Counted from the stretch's first letter, positions 52,753 to 62,223 are shown. The stretch: 64,000 bases of DNA from an uncultured Paracoccaceae bacterium (GCA_947498985.1 CANMMF010000011.1:62001-126000); one strand, 5' to 3'. Translations and numbers: made by a program. The notes: generated from the letters alone by a model not told the origin.

Positions 52753-54894
52753 TTACTCCGCGTCTTCCTTTTTCTTTTCCGGCGCGGCTTCTTCGCCGGT
52801 TTCCTGATCGACCATCTTCATCGCCAGACGCACCTTGCCGCGATCGTCAAAGCCCAGCAGCTTCACGAAGACTTCCTGACCTTCCTTCAGCACATCCGAC
52901 GGATGGTTCAGGCGGCGGTTCTCGATCTGGCTGACATGCACCAGACCGTCGCGCTTGCCAAAGAAGTTCACGAAGGCGCCGAAGTCGACGATCTTCACGA
53001 CCTTGCCCTTGTAGATCTTGCCCTCTTCCGGCTCTGCCACGATCGAGTGGATCATGTCATAGGCCTTCTTGATGGCCTCGCCATTGGGGGACGCGATCTT
53101 GATGATGCCGTCATCGTTGATATCGACCTTGGCACCCGACACTTCGACGATCTCGCGGATCACCTTGCCGCCCGAACCGATCACTTCGCGGATCTTGTCG
53201 GTGGGCACCTGCATCGTCTCGATACGCGGCGCGTGGATCGAGAAGTCGCCCGCGCTGCTGAGCGCCTTGTTCATCTCGCCCAGGATGTGCAGACGGCCTT
53301 CGCGGGCCTGCGCCAGCGCCTTGGTCATGATCTCGGGTGTGATGCCCGCGACCTTGATGTCCATCTGCAGCGAGGTGATGCCGTTTTCGGTGCCCGCAAC
53401 CTTGAAGTCCATGTCGCCAAGGTGATCCTCGTCGCCCAGGATGTCGGTCAGGATCGCGTAGGAGCCGTCATCTTCCAGCACCAGACCCATGGCCACACCG
53501 GCCACCGGCGCCTTGAGCGGAACGCCGGCATCCATCATGCTGAGCGAGCCGCCGCAGACCGACGCCATCGAGCTTGAGCCGTTGGATTCGGTGATTTCCG
53601 ACACCAGCCGCAGCGTGTAGGGGAAATCGGTCGCTGCGGGCAGAACCGCCTGCAACGCGCGCCAGGCGAGCTTGCCGTGACCGATCTCGCGACGGCCCGG
53701 AGGGCCCACGCGCCCCGCTTCGCCGACCGAGTAGGGCGGGAAATTGTAATGCAGCAGGAAGTTCGAGCGATACGTGCCCTGCAGCGCGTCGATCATCTGC
53801 TCGTCATCGCCGGTGCCGAGCGTGGTGACCACCAGCGCCTGCGTCTCGCCGCGGGTGAAAAGCGCCGAGCCGTGGGTCCGCGGCAGCAGGCCGTTTTCGC
53901 ACACGATATCGCGCACTTCGTCCAGCGCGCGCCCGTCGATGCGCTTGCCCTCTTTCACGACAGAGCCGCGCAGCACCGTGCTTTCGAGCTTTTTCAGCGC
54001 CGCGCCGAGATTGCCGTCTTCCAGCTGCTCTTCGCTGAGCGCGGCCTTGATCTCGTCCTTGGCGGCAGAGACCGCATGGGTGCGCTCCTGCTTGTCGAGG
54101 ATCGCGTAAGCGGCGCGCATCTTGTCTTCGCCTGCCGCTTTCACGGCCTCGAAGAGTTCGGAGTAATCCGGCGGCTGGAAGTCGAACGGTTCTTTCGCCG
54201 CGTCTTCGGCCAGTTCGATGATCAGGTCGATCACCGGCTGGATCTGCTCATGCGCGAACATCACCGCACCCAGCATTTCCTCTTCGGTCAGTTCATAGGC
54301 CTCGGATTCGACCATCATCACGGCGTCTTTGGTGCCCGCGACAACCAGGTCGAGCCGCTGCTCGGGGTTGTTGCGCAGCTCCTGCATGTCCTCGACCATC
54401 GGGTTGAGGACATATTCGCCATCCTCGAAGCCGACACGCGCACCGGCAATCGGGCCGCGGAACGGCGCGCCGGAAAGGGTCAGCGCGGCGGAGGTCGCGA
54501 TCATCGCCACCATGTCGGGATCGTTAACCAGATCGTGGGAGAGCACGGTGCACATCACCAGCGTCTCATGCTTGAAGCCCGGCACAAAGAGCGGGCGGAT
54601 CGGACGGTCGATCAGGCGGGCGGTGAGCGTCTCCTTCTCGGTGGGCCGCGCCTCGCGCTTGAAAAAGCCCCCCGGCACTTTACCGGCGGCATAGTATTTT
54701 TCCTGGTAATGCACGGTCAGCGGGAAGAAATCGAACCCTTCGCGCGGCTGTTTGGCAAAGGTCACGTTCGCCATCACGCTGGTCTCGCCCAGCGTCGCGA
54801 TCACGGATCCATCCGCCTGACGGGCAACCTTGCCCGTTTCCAGTGTGAGCGTCTCCTCGCCCCACTGCATGCTTTTCTTGGTTTCTTTGAACAT
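52753..54894 (-). CDS. pnp: Polyribonucleotide nucleotidyltransferase (PNPase)
   Basis: 713 residues, the normal length. It degrades RNA 3' to 5' by phosphorolysis. Two RNase PH domains (about 10-230 and 310-545, the second with [21 protein letters not shown]) flank an all-helical linker. A KH domain follows ([19 protein letters not shown], with GSGG loop), then an S1 domain ([20 protein letters not shown]) and an acidic, Lys-rich tail. It starts [22 protein letters not shown]. The usual upstream rpsO is not in the region before it; an SGNH hydrolase gene is divergent there. Confidence 0.96.
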   Translation of the reverse strand: MFKETKKSMQWGEETLTLETGKVARQADGSVIATLGETSVMANVTFAKQPREGFDFFPLTVHYQEKYYAAGKVPGGFFKREARPTEKETLTARLIDRPIRPLFVPGFKHETLVMCTVLSHDLVNDPDMVAMIATSAALTLSGAPFRGPIAGARVGFEDGEYVLNPMVEDMQELRNNPEQRLDLVVAGTKDAVMMVESEAYELTEEEMLGAVMFAHEQIQPVIDLIIELAEDAAKEPFDFQPPDYSELFEAVKAAGEDKMRAAYAILDKQERTHAVSAAKDEIKAALSEEQLEDGNLGAALKKLESTVLRGSVVKEGKRIDGRALDEVRDIVCENGLLPRTHGSALFTRGETQALVVTTLGTGDDEQMIDALQGTYRSNFLLHYNFPPYSVGEAGRVGPPGRREIGHGKLAWRALQAVLPAATDFPYTLRLVSEITESNGSSSMASVCGGSLSMMDAGVPLKAPVAGVAMGLVLEDDGSYAILTDILGDEDHLGDMDFKVAGTENGITSLQMDIKVAGITPEIMTKALAQAREGRLHILGEMNKALSSAGDFSIHAPRIETMQVPTDKIREVIGSGGKVIREIVEVSGAKVDINDDGIIKIASPNGEAIKKAYDMIHSIVAEPEEGKIYKGKVVKIVDFGAFVNFFGKRDGLVHVSQIENRRLNHPSDVLKEGQEVFVKLLGFDDRGKVRLAMKMVDQETGEEAAPEKKKEDAE

Positions 54895-55186
54895 CTATCG
54901 TTTCCTGTCTGGGAGCACTCCCAGGCCCCTGCCCGGGTCTCCCCATGTCATATGGCGGCCCCATTGCCGCCGACCCCTTCATCGTTGTCATGCGCCGGGG
55001 TCAAAGCGTCACGTCTCAGATGGGGGCGCTTTATCGGGTTTTCGAGCGACATGAAAGAAAAGAGTTCGTGCGAAAGGCTTTCGTCAAATTATTGCCAAAT
55101 CTTTACGATCTGATGCGGCGACTCACCGGATCTGCCCGCGCGGTTCGCGCCGCGCGCCGTTACTCTTTTCTGCGAGGAATGCCACG

Positions 55187-55918
55187 ATGACCCTGTCCGC
55201 GCCTAACCTGATCAAGCCCGTGCTGACAGCATTGTTCCTTGCGCTGTGCCTGACGCCCCCGGCAGCGGCGGAGGGGCCCGGCGCGCAGACCGGCAAGGCG
55301 CGCATCCTGGCCATCGGCGACAGTCTGATGACCTGGAACCGCATCGCGCAACGCTCGATCCCGCAGGTTGTGGCGGCCATGCTGCGCGAACCGGTGCAGA
55401 GCCGCGCCAATGTCGGCGCGCATATGATCTACAACCTGCCGATCTCGGGGGCTCTGGGCAAACGCATCTCGTCGCAATTCGGCGTGCGCAAGGATGCGGG
55501 CAGTTTCGACTGGGTGCTGGTGACCGGCGGCGGCAACGATCTGTGGCTGGGCTGCGGCTGCAGCCGATGTCAGCGCCGGATGGCCAAGATGATCTCTCCG
55601 GACGGGCAGCAGGGGGCGGTGCCCAACCTGATGCGCAAGATCCGCTCCACCGGCGCGCAGGTCATCTATATCGGCTATCTGCGAAGCCCCGGCTACGGCA
55701 CATTGATCGACCATTGCCGCAACGAAGGCGATGCGCTGGAGGCACGGCTGGCGATGATGGCGAAATACATGCCGGGCGTGCATTTCCTGTCGATGGCCGA
55801 TCTGGTGCCGCATGGCGACCGGTCCTACCACGCGCTCGACGGCATCCACCCGAGCCAGAAAGGCAGCGTGGCCATCGCGCGGCGCGTCGTCGCCCATATG
55901 CGCAGCCTTGGATACTGA
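55187..55918 (+). CDS. Exported SGNH/GDSL-family hydrolase
   Basis: 243 residues with an N-terminal signal peptide (about 1-28, hydrophobic stretch VLTALFLALCLTPPAAA). The catalytic Ser is in ILAIGDSLMTW (block I), the Gly in SRANVGA (block II), the Asn in VTGGGNDLW (block III), and Asp and His in DGIHPSQKG (block V). It hydrolyses an ester, probably in the periplasm; the substrate is unknown. Cys-rich insertion GCGCSRCQRR near residue 125 is unusual and could form disulfides. Confidence 0.85.
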   Translation: MTLSAPNLIKPVLTALFLALCLTPPAAAEGPGAQTGKARILAIGDSLMTWNRIAQRSIPQVVAAMLREPVQSRANVGAHMIYNLPISGALGKRISSQFGVRKDAGSFDWVLVTGGGNDLWLGCGCSRCQRRMAKMISPDGQQGAVPNLMRKIRSTGAQVIYIGYLRSPGYGTLIDHCRNEGDALEARLAMMAKYMPGVHFLSMADLVPHGDRSYHALDGIHPSQKGSVAIARRVVAHMRSLGY

Positions 55919-56277
55919 CACGCTGCGCAGGCTCCGGGCTGTGACCGGATCCCGGCACGGGCACGAGTTGCAAACCCGGTCGCAACAAAGCGGCCCGGAC
56001 GCCCGGCTGGCAAATGTCCGCAGAATGGTCATGCCTGCCCTGTAAGCCACACGCCCGTTTTTCCAAGCCGCCCGAGGCTGCCCCCGCGCCATGGCGCGCC
56101 CGGCATGACGCAAGCTCACCGCAAGCCCATCGCAAGCCCACCGGATGGCCCGCCATCTACGCTCTCGCCACTTGACCCGCTCGCAGGCCACGACACATCT
56201 CGCTCAATCCGCCCCTTGCGCCGCCGATGCTGCGGACGCAAAACTGCCAGACAACCGCTTTTTCAAGGATCATCCCT
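55919..56277. other. Intergenic region between the SGNH hydrolase and the BON-MscS gene
   Basis: 359 bases, GC-rich. Four short CGCAAGCCCA-like or GCAAGC repeats (56108-56140) are visible. No gene, RNA or strong terminator was recognised. The right part holds the Shine-Dalgarno AAGGA of the next gene. Confidence 0.4.
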
Positions 56278-57657
56278 TTGACGCCCCTTGCCCGGATCTT
56301 TTGCCTGTTCGCGTTCACGTGTTTCCTCATCCCCCACGCATTGCCCGCGCAGGAGGTCGGTCCCGCCGATGACGAGCTGACCACAACCGAGCAGGCGGTC
56401 GATGTCGAACCGGTGGCGCGCGACGAACAGATCGACACGCGCATCACCGCCATCCTCGAAGCTTCGGGCTGGTTCCAGAACATCCGGGTGCGGGTCGATG
56501 ACGGCATCGTTTTCCTCGATGGCCGCACCGCGACCGAGCAGCGGCAGCTCTGGGCGCGCGACCTTGCGGCCAAGACATCGGGCGTTGTCGCGGTGGTCAA
56601 CCGGATCGAAGTCGATGCGCATGCCAATTTCAGCCTCGATCCGGCGATCAACGCGGTCGAGGATCTGGGCACTCGGTTCGTCGTCGCATTGCCGTCAATC
56701 CTGCTGGCGATCATCGTGCTGCCGCTGGCGTGGTTTGCCGCCTCGCTGGTCCGGCGCACCGCGCATTGGATGATCCGCGATCGCATGCAATCGCCGTTTC
56801 TCGCCGATCTGCTTTCACGCCTTATCGCGCTGCCGGTCTTTCTCATCGGGCTATACGTGGTGTTGCAGGCGGCAGGCCTGACCAAACTTGCCTTCTCGGT
56901 GGTCGGGGGCGCCGGTGTGCTGGGCATTGTGATCGGCTTTGCGTTTCGCGATATCGGCGAGAATTTCCTCGCCTCGCTGCTCCTGTCCCTGCGCCAGCCG
57001 TTCCGACGCGGCGACTTCATCTCGGTGTCCGGGCAGATGGGCCTGGTGCACTCGATGAACACCCGCTCCACCGTGCTGGTCTCGCCCGAGGGCAACCACA
57101 TCCAGATCCCCAACGCCATGGTCTTCAAGTCGATCATCGAGAACTTCACCGCCGTGCCGGACCGGCGCGGCGAGATTGACGTGGGGATCGGCTATGACGC
57201 CGCGATCTCGGACGCGCAGACCATCATCCGCAAGGTGCTGGCCGAGCAGGACGGCGTGATCGCGGCGCCCGAGCCGATGGTGCTGGCCGACAGGCTCAAC
57301 ACCTCCACCGTCGATCTCAAGGTCTATTACTGGTTCGACGGTGAAAAGGTGTCGCCGCTGAAACTGCAATCGGTGCTGATCCAGAAGATCAAGCAGGCGC
57401 TGACCGATGCGGAGGTCTCGATGCCCGCCGACATTCAGGAACTGGTCTTCCCGCAAGGCATTCCCGGCCTCATCGCGGATGTGGCCGAAGCCGCCGCTGA
57501 GGGCAGCCGCCCGCACCCGGCACCGGCCACAGCGCCGCCCGCGCGCGAGCGCATCACCGAAGACGATGCGGCGGCTGTGGCCAATGAAAAGGACGAGCTC
57601 GAGGAACAGCTCAAGGCGCCGATCGAAGGCGACAGCGACCACGATCTGCTGTCGTGA
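56278..57657 (+). CDS. Mechanosensitive channel (MscS family) with N-terminal periplasmic BON domain
   Basis: 459 residues from a TTG at 56278. AAGGA seven bases upstream and the resulting signal peptide (MTPLARIFCLFAFTCFLIPH) favour this over an ATG at 56227 that lacks a ribosome site. A BON-type domain follows (DTRITAILEASGWFQNIRVR through VVNRIEV, about 50-110). Three membrane helices, then the MscS pore/beta domain: LGIVIGFAFRDIGENFLASL, LRQPFRRGDFI and NHIQIPNAMVF. A C-terminal tail is acidic. It should relieve turgor on osmotic downshock. The BON domain, which often binds membranes or hydrophobic ligands, is a variant. Confidence 0.82.
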   Translation: MTPLARIFCLFAFTCFLIPHALPAQEVGPADDELTTTEQAVDVEPVARDEQIDTRITAILEASGWFQNIRVRVDDGIVFLDGRTATEQRQLWARDLAAKTSGVVAVVNRIEVDAHANFSLDPAINAVEDLGTRFVVALPSILLAIIVLPLAWFAASLVRRTAHWMIRDRMQSPFLADLLSRLIALPVFLIGLYVVLQAAGLTKLAFSVVGGAGVLGIVIGFAFRDIGENFLASLLLSLRQPFRRGDFISVSGQMGLVHSMNTRSTVLVSPEGNHIQIPNAMVFKSIIENFTAVPDRRGEIDVGIGYDAAISDAQTIIRKVLAEQDGVIAAPEPMVLADRLNTSTVDLKVYYWFDGEKVSPLKLQSVLIQKIKQALTDAEVSMPADIQELVFPQGIPGLIADVAEAAAEGSRPHPAPATAPPARERITEDDAAAVANEKDELEEQLKAPIEGDSDHDLLS

Positions 57658-57682
57658 CGAATGCTCTGTCTGCCGGGCGAAG

Positions 57683-57759
57683 TGGTACCGCCTCCCCGGC
57701 TCGAACGGGGGACCTCTAGATCCACAATCTAGCGCTCTAACCTACTGAGCTAAGGCGGC
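57683..57759 (-). tRNA. tRNA-His (anticodon GTG), CCA encoded, A73
   Basis: A cloverleaf reads on the minus strand from 57759. Acceptor GCCGCCT/AGGCGGT, D-stem GCTC/GAGC, anticodon stem CTAGA/TCTAG with loop TTGTGGA (anticodon GTG, His), T-stem CCCCG/CGGGG with loop TTCGAGC, discriminator A73, and a genome-encoded CCA (77 nt). The base preceding position 1 is T, so no G-1 is encoded and it would not pair with A73. Most bacterial tRNA-His have G-1:C73. Loss of this feature is known in a clade of alphaproteobacteria that includes the Rhodobacterales. Confidence 0.93.
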
Positions 57760-57926
57760 ACGCCCGCGCGGGATAAGAAATTCGCCGCACGATTGCAAGT
57801 GCCAATTCCGTGGCGCAGCACCATCTATCGCGGCAGATGAACACCACCGCCGCGCCTCCGGGTGCCACGCTCCGCGGGACGGCGGGCGGGGCGAGGTGGC
57901 GCTTGCGCCACCAGCGGCGCACGACG

Positions 57927-58406
57927 TCACAGCGTGACCTCCCAGCCCTGTTCGACCAGCGGCACACCGAAGCTCACCACGGGTTTCGACGACACGCACG
58001 CCCAGCCGTTCTTGAGATAGAGCGCGCAGGCCGCGCGGTGGCTTTCATGGGTCCAGAGCACCATGCGCGCATAGCCCGCCTGCCGCGCAAACCCCATGCA
58101 GGCATCCAGCAATCGCTGCCCCAACCCGCGCCCGCGCGCCTGCGGCACCAGCAGGAAGAGACGCAGCTTGGCGGTCTGCGCATCCTGTCTCACGCAAAAG
58201 ACCGAGCCCAGCCGGGTGCCGCCCTGCCAGGCGATGAACGCCCGTTCGCAGCCTGGATCGTGCTCGGTCTCGAAGGCCTGCAAGATGTCCGCCACCAGCG
58301 CGCCAAAGCTCGCGTCAAACCCTTCGCTCTGCGCGTAGAGCCTGCCGTGCTGGTCCACCAGCCAGTCCGAATCTCCCGGACCCAGATCTTTCAGCTCAAT
58401 CTCCAT
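57927..58406 (-). CDS. GNAT-family N-acetyltransferase
   Basis: 159 residues from the ATG at 58406. The acetyl-CoA-binding motif A is LRLFLLVPQARGRGLGQRLL (V(P)xxRGxGxG), about residue 81-100, followed by motif B around ALYLKNGW. The motif set is complete for GNAT. It transfers an acetyl group to an unknown amine. The N-terminus contains DQHGRLYAQSEGFDASF, often seen in relatives near MarR-type regulators, but none is adjacent here. A downstream frame extension to 58700 overlaps another gene and is rejected. Confidence 0.87.
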   Translation of the reverse strand: MEIELKDLGPGDSDWLVDQHGRLYAQSEGFDASFGALVADILQAFETEHDPGCERAFIAWQGGTRLGSVFCVRQDAQTAKLRLFLLVPQARGRGLGQRLLDACMGFARQAGYARMVLWTHESHRAACALYLKNGWACVSSKPVVSFGVPLVEQGWEVTL

Positions 58407-58512
58407 ATCCGCAGGGAACCGCAGCGCGACGGCCAAATCAACCGCTTGAAATCCCGCGTGGGCGGCTTTACTCCGCCTCAACCCCGACGGTGACAGCCAC
58501 GAGGAGACGAGC

Positions 58513-58713
58513 ATGGGCATCAATGACGAACGCGACATCGAAGCCAACCTGCAGATCGGCCCGACCGACGCGGGCATGATCCGGCTATTTGTGACAAGCT
58601 CGAACGGCGCCGAAATTCCGATGGATTTCGACCCTGACGAAGCCGAAGAGATCGCCGACGAGATCCGCGCCGCCGCCCAGACCGCGCGCCGCGCCGGCAA
58701 GAAGCGGCGCTAA
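58513..58713 (+). CDS. Small conserved protein (DUF6324-like)
   Basis: 66 residues: MGINDERDIEANLQIGPTDA at the N-terminus, a beta-rich middle (MIRLFVTSSNGAEIPMDFD), then a helical, charged C-terminus rich in Ala, Glu, Arg and Lys. I believe this is the small family called DUF6324 in Rhodobacteraceae, from recall. Function is unknown. GAGGAG lies well placed before the ATG. It is divergent from the GNAT gene (106 bases). Confidence 0.72.
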   Translation: MGINDERDIEANLQIGPTDAGMIRLFVTSSNGAEIPMDFDPDEAEEIADEIRAAAQTARRAGKKRR

Positions 58714-58753
58714 AAGCCAGCCGCCTCTTTCACCGCAAAAGGGCCGCCGCGGC

Positions 58754-59125
58754 TCAGCGGTGCTGGTCGATCAGGATCGTATTGCCATCGGGATCCTGCA
58801 GCACCAGCGACGCAGGCCCGCTGCCGTCCGCCTCCGCTTCCTGCACCAGCGTCAGCCCCTCGGCCTTGAGCGCGGCCTGGATCTCGCGGATATCGGTGAA
58901 GCTCTCGAGATCTTTGCCCTGCGCATCCCACCCGGGGTTGAAGGTCAGCAGATTGCCGTCGAACATCCCCTGAAAAAGTCCGATGGTCGTGTCGCCATTG
59001 CGCAGGATCAGGTAATTCCGGGCGACGTCTCCGGCCACCTGCGCAAAGCCCAGCGTCTCGTAGAACTGTCGCGACGCGGCAAGATCCTTGACCGAAAGGC
59101 TCGCCGAAAAAGCTCCAAGCTCCAT
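58754..59125 (-). CDS. VOC-superfamily (glyoxalase-like) protein
   Basis: 123 residues. Two VOC half-modules: [20 protein letters not shown] begins the first, and the last part ends [16 protein letters not shown], the usual final strand with the metal-ligand-like Asp/His pattern. This fold covers glyoxalase I, dioxygenases and antibiotic-binding proteins; the specific role is unknown. Monocistronic. A T to C change in the start region is not seen; the ATG at 59125 has GAAAGGACATC upstream. Confidence 0.85.
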   Translation of the reverse strand: MELGAFSASLSVKDLAASRQFYETLGFAQVAGDVARNYLILRNGDTTIGLFQGMFDGNLLTFNPGWDAQGKDLESFTDIREIQAALKAEGLTLVQEAEADGSGPASLVLQDPDGNTILIDQHR

Positions 59126-59209
59126 GTGATGTCCTTTCGGATATGTTGGCCCCGTTGCCGCGACAGCTTGCCCGAATGCGGCGGCGCTGTCACCCGTTGC
59201 CGTGTCCGC

Positions 59210-59656
59210 TCAGACCCAGCCCAGCGCCGCGTCCGGATCGCGCAGCCCGTGCAGGCGCCGCGCGGCATGCACGGCAAATTTGCGCACCAGCTTTGTCCGG
59301 CGGGCAGAGGCCAGCCTGGTTTCCGGGCCCAGCCGCAGGATCTCCGCATCATATCCATCGGCGATGATCAGCCCGGTTTCCTCGGGCAGAAGGTCCGTCG
59401 GGAAATCCTGATCCACCGCCCAGAAATAGCGATCACACCAGTCCAGATAGCCTTCCCACTTCGCGTCACCCTGAAAATCCGCGCGGCTCGATTTGCACTC
59501 CACCACCCAAAGCTCGCCCTTCGGCCCGAGCGCCATGACATCCACCCGCAAGCCCCGCTCGGGCACAAATTCCTCGATCACCGCAAAGCCGTGAGAGGCG
59601 AGGTGACGGCACACCCCGCGCGCAAGAACCTGTCCGGGCAAAAGCGTATCGCGCAT
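59210..59656 (-). CDS. mmcB: MmcB-family DNA repair protein
   Basis: 148 residues from the ATG at 59656. Members of this alphaproteobacterial family are linked to mitomycin C resistance in Caulobacter and are predicted PD-(D/E)xK-fold nucleases. The visible catalytic set is GLRVDVMALGPKGELWVVECKSS: the Asp in RVDV and the ECK further on give the D...ExK motif. The C-terminus is basic. Often controlled by the SOS response, but I see no clear LexA site. The 19-residue upstream extension is rejected as it is hydrophobic and lacks the motif. Confidence 0.8.
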   Translation of the reverse strand: MRDTLLPGQVLARGVCRHLASHGFAVIEEFVPERGLRVDVMALGPKGELWVVECKSSRADFQGDAKWEGYLDWCDRYFWAVDQDFPTDLLPEETGLIIADGYDAEILRLGPETRLASARRTKLVRKFAVHAARRLHGLRDPDAALGWV

Positions 59657-59802
59657 CTGCAAACCATGAACAAAACGTAAACAAATTGCAAGAGTGCAGG
59701 CCAACCCCTTCAAATCCGGTGCAAAAGCGATAGTTTACCGTGGTAAGGCCCGCCGCCGGGACGGCTCCGGCGCGCAGACGGCCCGCTTGCAAGGAGAGTG
59801 CC

Positions 59803-61140
59803 ATGAGCGCGCCCGCGCCCCAGACCCGGACCGAGGCCAGCGGCCTGCGCCATGCCCGCGAGCTGGAAGGCCATGTCACCTGGCTCGACACGTTCTCCGG
59901 CACCGCCCTTGGCGTGCTCGCCGTCGCGTCGGGCATCTACACCTATCTCGGCGTCTCCTCGCTGCTGGATGAAAACGGCGCGATGTCGGTATTTGCGGCC
60001 ATCGCCTATTCGGTCGCGGTCTCCGTGGGCATCTTTGTCTTCTGGTCTTACCTGATGCGGCTTTTCCCGGCGGTGCGCACGGCCCGGGCGCGTGCCGGAT
60101 TGCTCGGGGCGATGGGGCTCGGCAGCCTGGCCATCGTGGCCATGTCGTCCTGGCTCAACGCCGCGGCGCTGGCGGGATCGGCGGCGGTGGAGCAGCACCT
60201 TGCCGTGACGGTGCAGGACTACCAGGGCAGCCTCGAGCGCGCGCATGAGGTGGCTCTTTCTGCCCAGGCGCTGGAACGCGACGTCGCGCGGGTCCGGCAA
60301 AGCTTTCAGGACCTGTCGGAACAAGAGGCCGCGGGCGGTTTGTCGGGCCTTGCGGGGCGCGGCGCGGTCTTCCGCGTGCTGACCCAGAAATCCGAAGAGC
60401 TGGCCGCGCTCGAGACGCAGATCGCCTCGCAGACCCCGCTGGTCGAGGCCGCCTTTGCCGAGGGCAACACCATCCTGTCGCGAATGCGCGCGCTGACGGT
60501 GGAGCCCGGCGCGGTCGAGGCCCGCTCGGTGGAATTCTCCGAAGCCGCGGTGCGCCTGCAAGGCCTGATCACCCGCCTGCGCCAGCTTTCGGTGGCACCT
60601 CTGGTCCAGCGCGCGGCGCAGGATCTCGCGGCGTCCGTGGTGCTGCCGGAGCTTGATGCCTCGACCGAGGCCAACCGCTCCAACCAATCCGCCACGATCA
60701 CCTCGGTGCTCGAGGTTCTGGCGCAGCGCGCCACCACGCTGGAACGCGCCGCGCAGGACGTGATCGCGATGGAGCCCGCGCGCGATGTGCAATACACGCC
60801 TCTTTCGGCAGCGGATGCGGTGATCCTCTATGCGCGCAACTTCGTGCCAAGCTGGGCCGGGGCCGTCGCCATCGACCTTCTGCCCGCGGTTCTGGTCTTC
60901 ATCCTCGCCATCACCCAGGCCGCCATCCGCGACGGGCGCGAGGGGGCCGCGGTCGAGGACACGCTGACCCTGGCCGAGCTGCGCGCGGCCCTGACTGCGC
61001 TGCGGGACGTCGAGACGGCGCGCGCGGCCTTGCCGGAACTGGAGGACGATCCCGACGACGCCAGCGAGGCGCCGCCAGACCCGCCGCCTGCCGCAAAGGA
61101 CAGCGCCACCGTCGCCGCCCTGAAGGGCAAATCCGCATGA
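59803..61140 (+). CDS. Membrane protein with long coiled coil, unknown function
   Basis: 445 residues. Three hydrophobic stretches lie at the N-terminus (about 35-55, 63-85 and 105-125), followed by about 220 residues of predicted helical coiled coil (LERAHEVALSAQALERDVARVRQ onward, in pieces), a further membrane helix near 355 (AIDLLPAVLVFILAITQAAI) and a cytosolic-looking acidic, Pro-rich tail. A good Shine-Dalgarno (AAGGAGAG) precedes the ATG. Its stop overlaps the next gene's start as ATGA, so the products probably work together. I recognise no family. Confidence 0.72.
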   Translation: MSAPAPQTRTEASGLRHARELEGHVTWLDTFSGTALGVLAVASGIYTYLGVSSLLDENGAMSVFAAIAYSVAVSVGIFVFWSYLMRLFPAVRTARARAGLLGAMGLGSLAIVAMSSWLNAAALAGSAAVEQHLAVTVQDYQGSLERAHEVALSAQALERDVARVRQSFQDLSEQEAAGGLSGLAGRGAVFRVLTQKSEELAALETQIASQTPLVEAAFAEGNTILSRMRALTVEPGAVEARSVEFSEAAVRLQGLITRLRQLSVAPLVQRAAQDLAASVVLPELDASTEANRSNQSATITSVLEVLAQRATTLERAAQDVIAMEPARDVQYTPLSAADAVILYARNFVPSWAGAVAIDLLPAVLVFILAITQAAIRDGREGAAVEDTLTLAELRAALTALRDVETARAALPELEDDPDDASEAPPDPPPAAKDSATVAALKGKSA

Positions 61141-61880
61141 CCGGTCGCACCGTCTCGCGTACGCTTTCCATCGTTCTGGTGTTCCAGCTGGCGATTGGCG
61201 CGCTGCTGGTTCTGGGCGACATGCAGGTCTCTGCCCCGGCGCTGCCGGGTTTTGGCCCCGACGCCCCGCGCCTGACCGAACCGGTGCGTCCCGGCGACCA
61301 GCGCCGCCGCTTTGCGCCGGAACGCGACCGCCCCGCCGTCACCCCGGCACGCAATGCAGGCCCCTTGCCCGACCGTCTGACGCTGACGCAGGTCGCCGAC
61401 ACGTGGCGGCTCGAAGGTGCCATCGTCCCGGGCGATGCCGGTCGGATCATCACCCAACTTTCCGACGCGCCCGATCTGCCGGCAGAGCTGGTGCTGCAAT
61501 CGCCGGGCGGCTCGGTGCAGGACGCGCTGCAGCTTGGACGCTTCCTGCGCGACCGCGCCATCGGCACCCGCGTGCTGGCAGGTGAGATCTGCTACTCCGC
61601 CTGCCCTTACCTTCTGGCCGGGGGCCCCGAGCGCACCATCGCGGAGGGCGCCTCTGTCGGCGTGCATCAGCACAGTTTTGGCGAAAACACCTTCCTACCA
61701 GCCTTTCTGGCGGTCGAGGACATCCAGCGCGGGCAGGCGGAGGTGATGACCTATCTCGACGAGATGGGGATCGACCCGCTGGTGATGCAGCACGCCTTGT
61801 CCACGCCGGCGGACGAAATCTACATTCTGCTGCCCGAGGAACTCCAGCGTTACGGGTTTGTCGCGGACCCGGACGCGTAG
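61137..61880 (+). CDS. Exported ClpP/crotonase-fold serine-protease-like protein (COG3904-like)
   Basis: 247 residues. An N-terminal helix (LSIVLVFQLAIGALLVLGDM, about 10-29) is a signal or anchor. The domain has LQSPGGSVQDALQLGRFL, the oxyanion-region 'SPGG', and GEICYSACPYLLAGG, where the Ser is the likely nucleophile, and GVHQHSF, a candidate His. This layout matches ClpP-fold periplasmic proteins; activity is inferred. Starts with an ATGA overlap after the coiled-coil membrane protein gene, so the two likely form a unit. Confidence 0.75.
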   Translation: MTGRTVSRTLSIVLVFQLAIGALLVLGDMQVSAPALPGFGPDAPRLTEPVRPGDQRRRFAPERDRPAVTPARNAGPLPDRLTLTQVADTWRLEGAIVPGDAGRIITQLSDAPDLPAELVLQSPGGSVQDALQLGRFLRDRAIGTRVLAGEICYSACPYLLAGGPERTIAEGASVGVHQHSFGENTFLPAFLAVEDIQRGQAEVMTYLDEMGIDPLVMQHALSTPADEIYILLPEELQRYGFVADPDA

Positions 61881-62223
61881 CTATGCCGTTGGTGCATTTG
61901 GTCGGCGCGGGGTCGCCCGCCGGGTTCAGCTGCATTTGTCGGCTTCGAGCAGCGGGGCGTGTTTGTCGTTTGTGCCGTGGCTCAGCGCTGCAGAGGCTAT
62001 GTGGCGGACATCTGCGCCTTGCCGCAACGCTGACAGGACTTGGCTGAGACGACGCGGCGCATGGATCCGTCGCAGCGCCATCCCACGGCTCGCAAAAGCG
62101 CTTCGCCCCAGCACACGCCACCGTGACCCGGACCGGCTTTTCCGCCGCGTCCACACCCAGCAAATCCATCGAAATGCACACAAACCCTTGTCCTGCCCCC
62201 CTGCCCGTCTTATCTCCGGCTCA
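61881..62223. other. Region without a recognised gene
   Basis: 343 bases after the ClpP-fold gene. Short frames exist on both strands but none has a ribosome site, a family motif or length beyond about 60 residues that I would call. One minus-strand frame of about 51 codons beginning near 62078 (MALRRIHAPRRLSQVLSALR) looks protein-like but is not supported by a Shine-Dalgarno. Confidence 0.4.

Noticed and set aside
54945-55190. 81-codon plus-strand frame between pnp and the SGNH hydrolase
   Set aside because: Third codon positions lack the strong GC bias of real genes here, no ribosome site, no motif; it overlaps the hydrolase start.
56227-57657. ATG at 56227 as start of the MscS-type gene
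   Set aside because: No ribosome site upstream; the TTG at 56278 has AAGGA and gives a clean signal peptide.
61450-62181. 243-codon minus-strand frame over the end of the ClpP-fold gene
   Set aside because: Mostly antisense to a gene with clear motifs, Arg/Pro/Cys-rich and without a ribosome site.
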